Below are positions 1 to 5,060 of a stretch of DNA of 5,060 nucleotides, piece by piece. The notes beneath the pieces were generated by a model. The model ran no database searches, was not told where the DNA came from, and saw only the letters and a list, made by a program, of their open reading frames with translations. Source of the stretch: an uncultured Gemmatimonadota bacterium. Its GTDB lineage: Bacteria > Gemmatimonadota > Gemmatimonadetes > Gemmatimonadales > Gemmatimonadaceae. How positions within the stretch are numbered: position 1 is the first letter of the stretch; the number at the start of each line of letters is the position of its first letter. The position numbers and the translations under genes were made by a program. The stretch is from assembly GCA_903906325.1 (NCBI GenBank), contig CAIVJV010000222.1:1-5060 (forward strand), given 5' to 3'.

Positions 1-1899
1 GCGCTGCGTCAGGTCGGTGAGCATGATGATCACCCCGAAGAGTCCCCCATCGAACCCGGGGATCGGATCGGCCCGCAGGGCCACCGGGGTGCCAGGTTCC
101 CCACCGCGCGCCATCAGGCGCAACTCGCCGCGCCACGGCCGACGATCGGTGAGGAGTTGCTGGAGCATCGTCTCCGCCCGTGGCACATCGTCGAAGCAGG
201 CAGCGAGGTCACGAAGCGTCTCGATCGTACGATGCGGCCCGCCGATCAGCCAATCGAGGGCTCGCGTCGCGACGAGGATCTCGCCCCGCTCATCGGCGAT
301 CACCACCGGATCGTCCGAGGCCTCGATCGTCCGCCGCATCGCGGCGAGCTGATTCTCGGCGATCAGCACCCGCACCGCACGGAGCTGGAGCACCATATCC
401 GCGAGCGAGGCCCCGATCGCCTTGGCGATCGCACACTCCCGCATCTTCCAGGTGAGCGCGGTGTCGCGGACGAGCTCGTGCCACCCGGTGGGCGCCGCGG
501 CCTGGGCCTCGGCGTCCGACCCGCGCGTACCACGGTCCCGAGCGGGACCGGTGCCCCACGTCACGTCCCGGAGCTGTTCACGCCGGAACCAGGCGAGATA
601 CTCCCCGCGCACCCCACCGACGCGCACCGCGAGCACCCCCGCGGCGGTCCGCGTCAGACCGGCGAGCGGCGGATGCAACTTCGCGATGGCGGCCGTGGCG
701 AAGACGGGCGCCACCTCCTGCGTGTCGAGCCAGCTGAAGAGGGCCCGGAGATCGCCAAGCGCGGGGACCTCACCCGTCGAGGTGATCTCCCCATCGAAGA
801 GAAGCGCGGCGCCCGTGGCCCCCAAAGGCTGCAAGAGCTGACGCGGCGCTTCGAAGAGCGCGCGACGCCAATCGCCATCACCACCGGTGGCCTCGATGAG
901 ACGGTGCTCTAACCGGCGCACCAACACCTCGGCCTGTGCCTCGGCGTAGTGCTCGAGCGCGGAGATCCGCGTCGAGACCACCTCGGCGATCAGTTCGCAC
1001 GCGGCGCGGACATCGAAGGGGAGATGCCGCGCGGCATGGTGCTGACAGCGGATCACCCCCCAGAGACGCCCCTCATGCGAGAGCGCCGCTTCGAAGGTCG
1101 CGAGGACCCCTTCGCTCCGGAGCCGCGCCCGAACGGCATCGGGGACCGCCGCGAGCCCGAGCATCGAGAGGTCGAGCGGTGCCGGCGCGTCCTCGTGCGC
1201 GGGAACCAACGGCACGGGGGCCAGACTCGCATCGCTCAAGAGGAAGCACTTCCGACGGAGGAGCCGATCCCCCGCGATGAGCGGGACCGCGGTCGAAGGG
1301 AAGCGGCGATGCAGATAGTCCGTCAGGCCCCGCCGGCGCGACTCCGCGATCACCTCGGCGTGCCCCGCCTCATCGAGCCGATGCACCGCGACCCGGTCAT
1401 AGCCGGTCAACAGACGGATCTCCTCGCACACGATCTCCGCCAATGCGGGGAGCGAGTTCGCCGACCCTAAGCGTCCCACCATCGTGGAGAGTCGCGCCGT
1501 GAGGTCGTCACGGGCTGGGATCGTCCGCCGCTGCAGGTCGTCGAGTTCGATGAGGAGGTGATTCGGCGCGACGCGATGCAGCTGCAGCGTCGCATGGATC
1601 GGGCCGCGGGCGCCCGTGAGCCGCACGCGCGTCGGATGCGGCGCCACGACACTCGCCTCCGCTTGCATCGCATGGACCGCGGCGAGCAGGTCGGGGCCGA
1701 GACGATCGATCGAGCATCCGAGGAGCGCCGAGGGATCCCACCCGATGAGGTCGGCGATCTGTGCCGTGACCTGCACGATGGTGAGCCCAGGATCGGTGAC
1801 GACCAGTCCGACCCCATGCGCCTGCAACCCGACCGGCGCGAGGGCGTCGCGGGCGGGGAGGTGATGGGTACCGATAGGGGGGCGATCGGTAGGGGACAT
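1..1899 (-). CDS. Bacteriophytochrome-like PAS-GAF-PHY-PAS sensor, C-terminus cut by window edge
   Basis: An open minus-strand frame of 633 codons starts at ATG 1899 and runs off the left edge. Domain order: divergent N-terminal PAS (about 20-125, with QAHG at 26-29), GAF (about 145-315, with GYDRVAVHRLDEAGHAEVIAE near 166-186, DYLHRRFPSTAVP near 194-206 and LWGVIRCQHH at 279-288), PHY (about 330-505, with EYLAWFRREQLRDVTWG near 433-449), a helical linker, then a second PAS (about 520-633) ending in the typical IIMLTDLTQR. This is the photosensory core of bacteriophytochromes plus an extra PAS; family members usually continue into a histidine kinase, which is not visible here. Key bilin residues are missing: there is no Cys before residue 62, PASDIP is PSTAVP, the H260 and H290 equivalents (DrBphP numbering) are Ala/Val and Gln286, and PRxSF is absent. 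No in-frame start lies just upstream and no clear Shine-Dalgarno is visible. It is transcribed divergently from hemC. Family assignment is confident; light sensing is doubtful. Confidence 0.88.
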   Translation of the reverse strand, partial: MSPTDRPPIGTHHLPARDALAPVGLQAHGVGLVVTDPGLTIVQVTAQIADLIGWDPSALLGCSIDRLGPDLLAAVHAMQAEASVVAPHPTRVRLTGARGPIHATLQLHRVAPNHLLIELDDLQRRTIPARDDLTARLSTMVGRLGSANSLPALAEIVCEEIRLLTGYDRVAVHRLDEAGHAEVIAESRRRGLTDYLHRRFPSTAVPLIAGDRLLRRKCFLLSDASLAPVPLVPAHEDAPAPLDLSMLGLAAVPDAVRARLRSEGVLATFEAALSHEGRLWGVIRCQHHAARHLPFDVRAACELIAEVVSTRISALEHYAEAQAEVLVRRLEHRLIEATGGDGDWRRALFEAPRQLLQPLGATGAALLFDGEITSTGEVPALGDLRALFSWLDTQEVAPVFATAAIAKLHPPLAGLTRTAAGVLAVRVGGVRGEYLAWFRREQLRDVTWGTGPARDRGTRGSDAEAQAAAPTGWHELVRDTALTWKMRECAIAKAIGASLADMVLQLRAVRVLIAENQLAAMRRTIEASDDPVVIADERGEILVATRALDWLIGGPHRTIETLRDLAACFDDVPRAETMLQQLLTDRRPWRGELRLMARGGEPGTPVALRADPIPGFDGGLFGVIIMLTDLTQR

Positions 1900-1911
1900 C
1901 TGGGACCGACT

Positions 1912-1927
1912 GGGGGGAACGCCCCCC
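1912..1927 (-). repeat. All-G:C hairpin just upstream of the sensor start codon
   Basis: Six G, a four-base spacer (AACG on the + strand) and six C form a perfect 6-bp inverted repeat, 12 bases upstream of the ATG at 1899 on the minus strand. In the transcript it would be a very stable hairpin. It includes the only G-rich tract near the start that could act as a ribosome binding site, so it could restrain translation. There is no U tract, so it does not look like a terminator. The repeat is seen directly; the role is inferred. Confidence 0.4.
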
Positions 1928-1957
1928 CATCCATCTGGGTGGGCGCGTCCCCCTATA

Positions 1958-1973
1958 TACGGTGCGGACCGTA
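1958..1973. repeat. Perfect inverted repeat TACGGT-GCGG-ACCGTA, candidate operator
   Basis: Six-base arms with a 4-base centre lie in the A+T-rich core of the divergent intergenic region. One arm overlaps the TATATA at 1954-1959 and the other runs into the A6 tract at 1973-1978. Neither strand has a U run after the stem, so a transcription terminator is unlikely. A repressor or activator dimer site controlling one or both divergent genes fits the position. The length is short enough that chance cannot be excluded. Confidence 0.35.
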
Positions 1974-2031
1974 AAAAAGCACTAGGCAAAATTAGGACTC
2001 GTCCGTCCAGTTCTCTTGACGATCGGAAGGC

Positions 2032-2060
2032 GTGACAGATGGCGGTTTCGGTCGTATCTT
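2032..2060 (+). promoter_or_regulatory. Candidate sigma70-type promoter for hemC-hemD-hemB
   Basis: GTGACA (2032-2037; five of six bases of the TTGACA consensus) is followed after exactly 17 bases by TATCTT (2055-2060; four of six of TATAAT). This predicts a transcript start near 2067 and a leader of about 85 bases before the GTG at 2153. A second -35-like TTGACG at 2016-2021 has no good -10 at the right spacing. If correct, the ATG at 2039 lies upstream of the transcript start and cannot be the HemC start. The match is by eye only. Confidence 0.4.
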
Positions 2061-2069
2061 CGCGGTGGA

Positions 2070-2083
2070 AGCCCGTGAGGGCT
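2070..2083 (+). repeat. Small leader hairpin with GTGA (GNRA-type) tetraloop
   Basis: AGCCC, loop GTGA, GGGCT: a perfect 5-bp stem closed by a GNRA-class tetraloop, just downstream of the predicted hemC transcript start. The stem and loop cover a GAGGG (2077-2081) that would otherwise be the ribosome binding site for the short reading frame starting at 2088. It may be a stabilising 5' end structure or a regulatory element. It is short and could be chance. Confidence 0.3.
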
Positions 2084-2087
2084 CGAC

Positions 2088-2171
2088 ATGTGGCGGGAGG
2101 CTCGGGCAAGGTCTGTCCAGGTTTCCCTCCCCTCCCCCGGGGGTGCCGGTTGGTGGCTGGGACGTCATTGA
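2088..2171 (+). CDS. Possible 27-residue upstream reading frame overlapping the hemC start
   Basis: ATG at 2088, preceded six bases earlier by GAGGG (2077-2081), opens a 27-codon frame that ends at TGA 2169-2171. It overlaps the first 19 bases of hemC in a different frame. The peptide begins MWREARARS and is rich in Arg, Gly and Trp. It matches nothing I recognise. Position and ribosome site would suit a leader peptide that couples ribosome flow to hemC, which itself starts with GTG. The evidence is purely positional, and a chance frame is quite possible. Confidence 0.2.
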   Translation: MWREARARSVQVSLPSPGGAGWWLGRH

Positions 2172-3103
2172 TCATCGGGACACGTGCGAGTCAGCTCGCG
2201 CTCTGGCAGTCCAACCATGTGAAGGACCGCCTCTGTGCCCTGCACCCCGGACTGACCGTTTCATTAGAGCGGATCAGCACCCGAGGCGACGAGATCCAGG
2301 ACCGCCCCCTCGCCGCGATCGGCCGCAACTCGCTCTTCGTCGCCGAGATCGAGGAGGCCCTGCGCTCACGGCGCGTGCGCCTCGCGGTGCACAGTGCGAA
2401 GGATCTCCCCTCGACCCTCCCTGCCGAGTTCACGATCGTCGCGTACTCGGAGCGTGTGGACCCACGTGATGCCCTGATCTCGCGCGCCGGTCGGCTCGTC
2501 GAGCTCCCCCACGGGGCACGCGTGGGAACCAGCAGTCCGCGGCGCGCCTGTCAATTGAAGGCGCTCCGCCCCGATCTCATCTGTCTCGACATCCGTGGCA
2601 ACGTCGACACCCGGCTCGCCAAGCTCGACCGCGGGGACTACGACGCGATCGTCCTCGCCGCCGCCGGTCTCACGCGCCTCGGCTGGGAAGGACGGGTGAC
2701 GGAGTACCTCGAACCGGAGACGATGCTCCCCGCCGTCTCGCAGGGGATCCTCGCGATCGAGGCGCATGCGGACGACGTCGAGGCGGCCACCCTCTGCGCG
2801 CCCCTCGATCATCTCCCGAGTCGCCGGCAGGCGGAGGCCGAGCGCGCCTTCCTCGCCGCGATGGGCGCCGGATGCAACGCCCCCCTCGCAGGGTTCGCCA
2901 CACTCGACGGCGATCACCTCACGTTGCGCGCGCTCGTCGGCGCCCCCGATGGGCGGGTCGTCCGCGTCGAGGAGCGTGGCCCCCTCGCCGATGCGGTGCG
3001 GATCGGCGAACGGGCCGCCGCATCGCTCTCGCGTGATGGCGGCGCGACCCTGCTCGCCGAGGCACTCGCCTCGCCGGGACTCCCCGCGCATCCGACCGCC
3101 TGA
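2153..3103 (+). CDS. hemC: Hydroxymethylbilane synthase (porphobilinogen deaminase)
   Basis: This cytosolic enzyme joins four porphobilinogens head to tail into hydroxymethylbilane using a covalent dipyrromethane cofactor. With the GTG start at 2153 the protein is 316 residues, the usual length, and begins just before LIIGTRASQLALWQ. It keeps the cofactor-attachment Cys241 (MGAGCNAPLAG), catalytic Asp84 (AVHSAKD), and substrate-binding Arg11, Ser13, Arg130-Arg131 (GTSSPRR), Arg148 and Arg154 (DIRGNVDTRLAKL). Asp84 falls at the same number as in E. coli HemC and Cys241 one short of its Cys242. GGGGG at 2139-2143 sits 9 bases before the GTG. An ATG at 2039 would add 38 residues without family resemblance and lies within the candidate promoter, so I prefer 2153; TTG 2150 or 2168 are alternatives. 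Oddities: the GGKGLF loop reads GRNSLF, and the usual AVGQG is AVSQG. First gene of the hemC-hemD-hemB operon. Confidence 0.95.
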   Translation: MAGTSLIIGTRASQLALWQSNHVKDRLCALHPGLTVSLERISTRGDEIQDRPLAAIGRNSLFVAEIEEALRSRRVRLAVHSAKDLPSTLPAEFTIVAYSERVDPRDALISRAGRLVELPHGARVGTSSPRRACQLKALRPDLICLDIRGNVDTRLAKLDRGDYDAIVLAAAGLTRLGWEGRVTEYLEPETMLPAVSQGILAIEAHADDVEAATLCAPLDHLPSRRQAEAERAFLAAMGAGCNAPLAGFATLDGDHLTLRALVGAPDGRVVRVEERGPLADAVRIGERAAASLSRDGGATLLAEALASPGLPAHPTA

Positions 3104-3897
3104 TGGGTGACCGCCCCCTCCTCGGCCGACGCATCGTCGTCACGCGATCCGCGCACCAGAGTGCGGGATTGTTGGAGACGTTGCGAGCGCTCGGGGCGAT
3201 CCCAGTGGTGGCGCCCGCGATCCGCCTGCTCCCGCCAGCGGATCTGACGCCGCTCACCGAAGCGGTGCGCGAGCTGGCGCGGTTCGATTGGTTCGTCTGC
3301 ACCAGTGGCAACGCGGTGAGCGCGGTGGACGAGGCGCGGCGCGGACTCGGACTCGACTGGCCGAAGGGGCTCCGCATCGCGGCGGTGGGTGCCGGGACCG
3401 CGCGCGCACTCGAGCAGGCCGGCGCGCAGGTCGCCTTCATCCCCTCTCGCGCACTCGGCGAGGTGCTCGGGCGCGAGCTCCCGATCGCGCCCGGGGAATC
3501 GGTGCTCTGGCCGCATGGCGATCTCGCGGGGCCCGCGATGTTCGACGCCCTGATCGCACGCGGGGCGCGGATCACCGCGCCGGTCGCCTATCGCACCGTC
3601 TCCGATGCCGGCTCGCTCGGGCTGGTGGAGATCCTGCGCGACGGGCATGTCGATGCGATCACCTTCACCAGTGGGTCGACGGTGCGGCATGTCGCGGAGG
3701 GGCTCGCCGCCGCGGGGATCGAGCTCGACTCACTCGAGGCGGGGACACGCCCACTGATCATCTGCATCGGGCCGGTCACCGCCGAGGCGGCGCGCCAGGC
3801 GCGCTGGCCGGTCGATGCCGTCGCCGCCACCCATGATGATGCGGGGCTCGTCGATGCCCTGCTCCGCTCCCTCACCGCCCGATCGATGGCGGTCTGA
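3103..3897 (+). CDS. hemD: Uroporphyrinogen-III synthase
   Basis: HemD cyclises hydroxymethylbilane and inverts ring D to give uroporphyrinogen III, the branch point for heme, siroheme, cobalamin and chlorophylls. The 264-residue product has the usual length and the two-lobe pattern of the family. The first lobe starts GRRIVVTRSAHQS (8-20) with the cross-over FDWFVCTSGNAV (61-72) and IAAVGAGTARALEQAGA (92-108). The second has VLWPHGDLAG (134-143), the conserved YRTV (163-166), AITFTSGSTVRH (185-196) and CIGPVTAEAAR (221-231). Sequence conservation in this family is low, so order and context carry much of the assignment. The ATG shares its A with the last base of the hemC TGA (a 1-nt TGATG overlap), which implies translational coupling of the two enzymes. 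This suits the unstable intermediate passed between them. CTSGN instead of the commoner TSANG is a mild variation. Confidence 0.93.
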   Translation: MGDRPLLGRRIVVTRSAHQSAGLLETLRALGAIPVVAPAIRLLPPADLTPLTEAVRELARFDWFVCTSGNAVSAVDEARRGLGLDWPKGLRIAAVGAGTARALEQAGAQVAFIPSRALGEVLGRELPIAPGESVLWPHGDLAGPAMFDALIARGARITAPVAYRTVSDAGSLGLVEILRDGHVDAITFTSGSTVRHVAEGLAAAGIELDSLEAGTRPLIICIGPVTAEAARQARWPVDAVAATHDDAGLVDALLRSLTARSMAV

Positions 3898-3901
3898 CCC
3901 G

Positions 3902-3937
3902 ATGACCGACCTCTCCCCTCGCCTCCCGTCCGCATGA
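3902..3937 (+). CDS. Possible 11-codon frame coupling hemD to hemB
   Basis: ATG 3902 begins an 11-residue frame (MTDLSPRLPSA) whose TGA at 3935-3937 overlaps the hemB start codon in an ATGA arrangement. It starts 4 bases after the hemD stop and fills the whole gap. Ribosomes leaving hemD could restart here and be handed to hemB, which has no good Shine-Dalgarno (the preceding bases are pyrimidine-rich). It has no clear ribosome site of its own. It may simply be a chance frame. Confidence 0.15.
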   Translation: MTDLSPRLPSA

Positions 3938-4947
3938 GCGACCATCCCCCCACTGACGCCCCGCTGCACGGCCTGCGCCCTCGGCGCACCCGCCGGACGC
4001 CAGCGCTCCGCGCCTTCGTGCGCGAGACCACGCTGAGCGTCACGCAACTCATCCATCCCCTCTTCATCGTGGAGGGGCGTGGGGTCCGGAAGCCGATCGA
4101 GACGATGCCGGGCCATGCGCAACTCTCCGTGGATCAACTCGAGGCGGAGTTACGGGAGCTCCTCTCCCTCGGGATCCGGAGCGTGCTCCTCTTCGGGATC
4201 CCCGCACGCAAGGACGCCACCGGTGCCGGCGCGTGGGATCCGCAGGGTCCGGTGCCCCAGGCGATCCGGGAACTCAAGCGGTTGGCGCCAGGGCTCCTCG
4301 TGATCGCCGATGTCTGCCTCTGCGAGTACACCGCGCACGGGCACTGCGGGATCGTGCACGATCAGTCGGGGGTCGTCGACAACGACGCGACCCTCCCGAT
4401 CCTCGGGCGCACGGCCGTGGCCTATGCCGCCGCGGGCGCGGACATCGTGGCACCGAGTGCGATGATGGATGGCCAGGTCGCGGCGATCCGGAGCGCCCTC
4501 GATGTCGCAGGCTTCCTCGACACACCGATCCTGAGTTATGCGGCGAAGCATGCCTCGGCGTTCTACGGGCCGTTCCGTGGGGCCGCGGAGAGCACGCCCG
4601 CGTTCGGCGATCGGCGGGCGTATCAGATGGATCCAGCGAATGCGCGCGAGGCCTTGGTGGAGGTGCAGCTCGATGTCGATGAAGGCGCCGATCTATTGAT
4701 GGTGAAGCCCGCCGGGAGCGCGCTCGACATCATCCGGCAGGTGCGCGACGCCTTTCCGCACCCCCTCGTGGCGTATCAGGTGAGCGGCGAGTACGCGATG
4801 CTCAAGGCGGCTGCCGCGAACGGGTGGGTGGACGGCCCGAAGTGCGCCATGGAAAGCCTGCTCGCCTTCAAGCGCGCGGGGGCCGATGCGATCCTGACCT
4901 ACTTCGCCATCGACGCCGCCCGCTGGCTGCGCGATGGCGGCGCCTGA
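3934..4947 (+). CDS. hemB: Delta-aminolevulinic acid dehydratase (porphobilinogen synthase), zinc-type
   Basis: HemB condenses two 5-aminolevulinate molecules into porphobilinogen in the cytosol, supplying HemC. The 337-residue product is full length and strongly conserved. It has the N-terminal RRTRRTPALRAFVRET arm (17-32), the zinc-binding cysteine triad Cys128, Cys130 and Cys138 in DVCLCEYTAHGHCG, and two Schiff-base lysines: Lys205 in SYAAKHASAFYGPFR and Lys258 in LMVKPAG. Further motifs are FGDRRAYQMDPANAREAL (224-241) and YQVSGEYAML (281-290). Three cysteines instead of Asp/Ala mark it as the zinc-dependent class rather than the magnesium-only class. The usual Tyr after KPA (as in KPAGAYLDI) is Ala263. 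The ATG at 3934 is chosen because it gives the normal N-terminal arm; the ribosome site is poor. The gene lies 36 bases after hemD and probably shares its transcript. Last gene of the operon. Confidence 0.97.
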   Translation: MSDHPPTDAPLHGLRPRRTRRTPALRAFVRETTLSVTQLIHPLFIVEGRGVRKPIETMPGHAQLSVDQLEAELRELLSLGIRSVLLFGIPARKDATGAGAWDPQGPVPQAIRELKRLAPGLLVIADVCLCEYTAHGHCGIVHDQSGVVDNDATLPILGRTAVAYAAAGADIVAPSAMMDGQVAAIRSALDVAGFLDTPILSYAAKHASAFYGPFRGAAESTPAFGDRRAYQMDPANAREALVEVQLDVDEGADLLMVKPAGSALDIIRQVRDAFPHPLVAYQVSGEYAMLKAAAANGWVDGPKCAMESLLAFKRAGADAILTYFAIDAARWLRDGGA

Positions 4948-4956
4948 CGAACCGGG

Positions 4957-5060
4957 TCAGCCGAGCCGGCTGCGACGATCCCGTTCCAGCCGGGTCACGT
5001 AACGCTGGATCATGGTCTCGCCCGCCGGGGTGAGGCCGACGAAGGCGCAGCCAACGCGCC
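4957..5060 (-). CDS. C-terminal fragment of a probable PilZ-domain protein
   Basis: A minus-strand frame enters from the right edge and stops at TGA (4959-4957), giving 33 residues that begin RVGCAFVGLTPAGE and continue MIQRYVTRLERDRR before a short tail. The pattern G-C-x-F-V-x-L followed by a helix with I-x-R-Y-V-x-x-L-E-R matches the last beta strand and C-terminal helix of PilZ domains, which bind cyclic di-GMP and control motility, exopolysaccharide or pilus function. The RxxxR and DxSxxG ligand motifs would be upstream, outside the window, so binding cannot be judged. The gene is convergent with hemB, 9 bases between stop codons. The alternative is another small protein with a similar amphipathic tail; the assignment rests on a short stretch. 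Confidence 0.55.
   Translation of the reverse strand, partial: RVGCAFVGLTPAGETMIQRYVTRLERDRRSRLG
4958..4972. repeat. Short inverted repeat at the hemB / PilZ-like convergent junction
   Basis: CAGCCG-AGC-CGGCTG gives a perfect 6-bp stem with a 3-base loop, starting 11 bases after the hemB stop. It also lies inside the last codons of the convergent gene. There is no run of T on either strand, so an intrinsic terminator is only a weak possibility. A stem at the end of the transcript could still protect the 3' end or reduce read-through. Confidence 0.25.

Larger units (their letters stand above)
1900..2152. promoter_or_regulatory. Divergent intergenic/leader region between sensor gene and hemC
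   Basis: This stretch of about 250 bases separates the start codons of two divergent genes and has no conserved protein in any frame. Its centre (about 1954-1995) is the only clearly A+T-rich patch in the window, with TATATA at 1954-1959, A6 at 1973-1978 and CAAAATTA at 1987-1994. That is where promoters are expected in such a GC-rich genome. The TATATA could serve as a -10 for the sensor gene, but no convincing -35 lies at the right distance. The right half (about 2061-2152) looks like the hemC 5' untranslated leader. It contains a tetraloop hairpin, a GGGAGG purine tract (2095-2100), two CCTCCC tracts (2126-2131 and 2131-2136) that could pair with it, and a CCCCCGGGGG palindrome (2134-2143). 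I do not recognise a known riboswitch class. Confidence 0.6.

Noticed and set aside
157..912. A 251-codon + strand frame, with other + frames nearby
   Set aside because: It lies fully antisense to the intact phytochrome-family frame. Its product is Arg/Pro/Gly-rich low-complexity sequence with no recognisable motif, typical of shadow frames in GC-rich DNA.
1467..1934. Minus-strand ATGs at 1934 and 1930 as alternative starts for the sensor gene
   Set aside because: They are in other reading frames; the frame carrying QAHG, GYDRV and the GAF/PHY motifs starts at ATG 1899.
1958..1978. Stem followed by A6 read as a rho-independent terminator
   Set aside because: On the + strand the run is A, not T. 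On the minus strand the T run precedes the stem. It also lies between divergent promoters, not after a gene.
1987..1994. TAATTTTG on the minus strand as a Bacteroidota-style TAnnTTTG -7 promoter element for the sensor gene
   Set aside because: No matching upstream TTTG-type element is present, and the GC-rich codon use does not suggest that phylum.
2039..2152. N-terminal extension of HemC from ATG 2039
   Set aside because: The extra 38 residues have no HemC resemblance, they sit within the candidate promoter, and the GTG at 2153 puts the catalytic Asp at position 84, as in E. coli HemC.
2366..3091. A 241-codon minus-strand frame over hemC
   Set aside because: It is a mirror of the conserved hemC coding strand with no family motif of its own.
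2914..3690. A 258-codon minus-strand frame over the hemC/hemD junction
   Set aside because: It is antisense to two well-supported genes, has Arg-rich composition and shows no conserved motif.

Overview
This is a GC-rich bacterial chromosome segment, dense with genes. It shows a complete three-gene tetrapyrrole (heme/siroheme/chlorophyll precursor) operon, hemC-hemD-hemB, on the + strand. The operon is flanked on the left by a divergently transcribed, truncated-by-window phytochrome-family sensor, and on the right by the tail of a convergent gene that looks like a PilZ (cyclic-di-GMP receptor) protein. Strong GC preference at third codon positions, heavy use of CTC/GTC/ATC/CGG codons and the hemC-hemD-hemB order fit a high-GC Gram-negative lineage. 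Gemmatimonadota is my best guess, but nothing here proves it. I see no insertion sequence, CRISPR array, tRNA or rRNA.

Layout. Positions 1-1899 (minus) encode 633 residues of a PAS-GAF-PHY-PAS protein whose C-terminal output domain lies beyond the left edge. Positions 1900-2152 are a divergent intergenic/leader region. It holds a short A+T-rich island with a perfect inverted repeat (1958-1973), an all-G:C hairpin just upstream of the sensor start codon (1912-1927), a sigma70-like promoter facing hemC (2032-2060), a small tetraloop hairpin (2070-2083) and a possible short upstream reading frame (2088-2171). hemC runs 2153-3103 (GTG start), hemD 3103-3897 (1-nt overlap with hemC) and hemB 3934-4947. 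The partial PilZ-like gene is 4957-5060 (minus) and ends 9 bases from the hemB stop.

How the genes fit together. HemB makes porphobilinogen from 5-aminolevulinate, HemC polymerises four porphobilinogens to hydroxymethylbilane, and HemD closes and inverts ring D to give uroporphyrinogen III. The operon therefore covers three consecutive steps, written in roughly reverse pathway order. All three enzymes keep their catalytic residues, so they are expected to work.

The most interesting object is the divergent sensor. Its overall phytochrome architecture is clear (QAHG, GYDRV, GEVIAE-like, LWGVI, WFRRE, VTWG landmarks), but essentially every residue that holds a bilin chromophore is replaced. It lacks the N-terminal cysteine, the PASDIP aspartate, both pocket histidines, the propionate-binding arginines and the PRxSF tongue motif. 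It reads as a 'blind' phytochrome next to tetrapyrrole biosynthesis genes, which suggests (as inference only) a non-photic input, perhaps another tetrapyrrole or redox/ligand signal, or partner binding.
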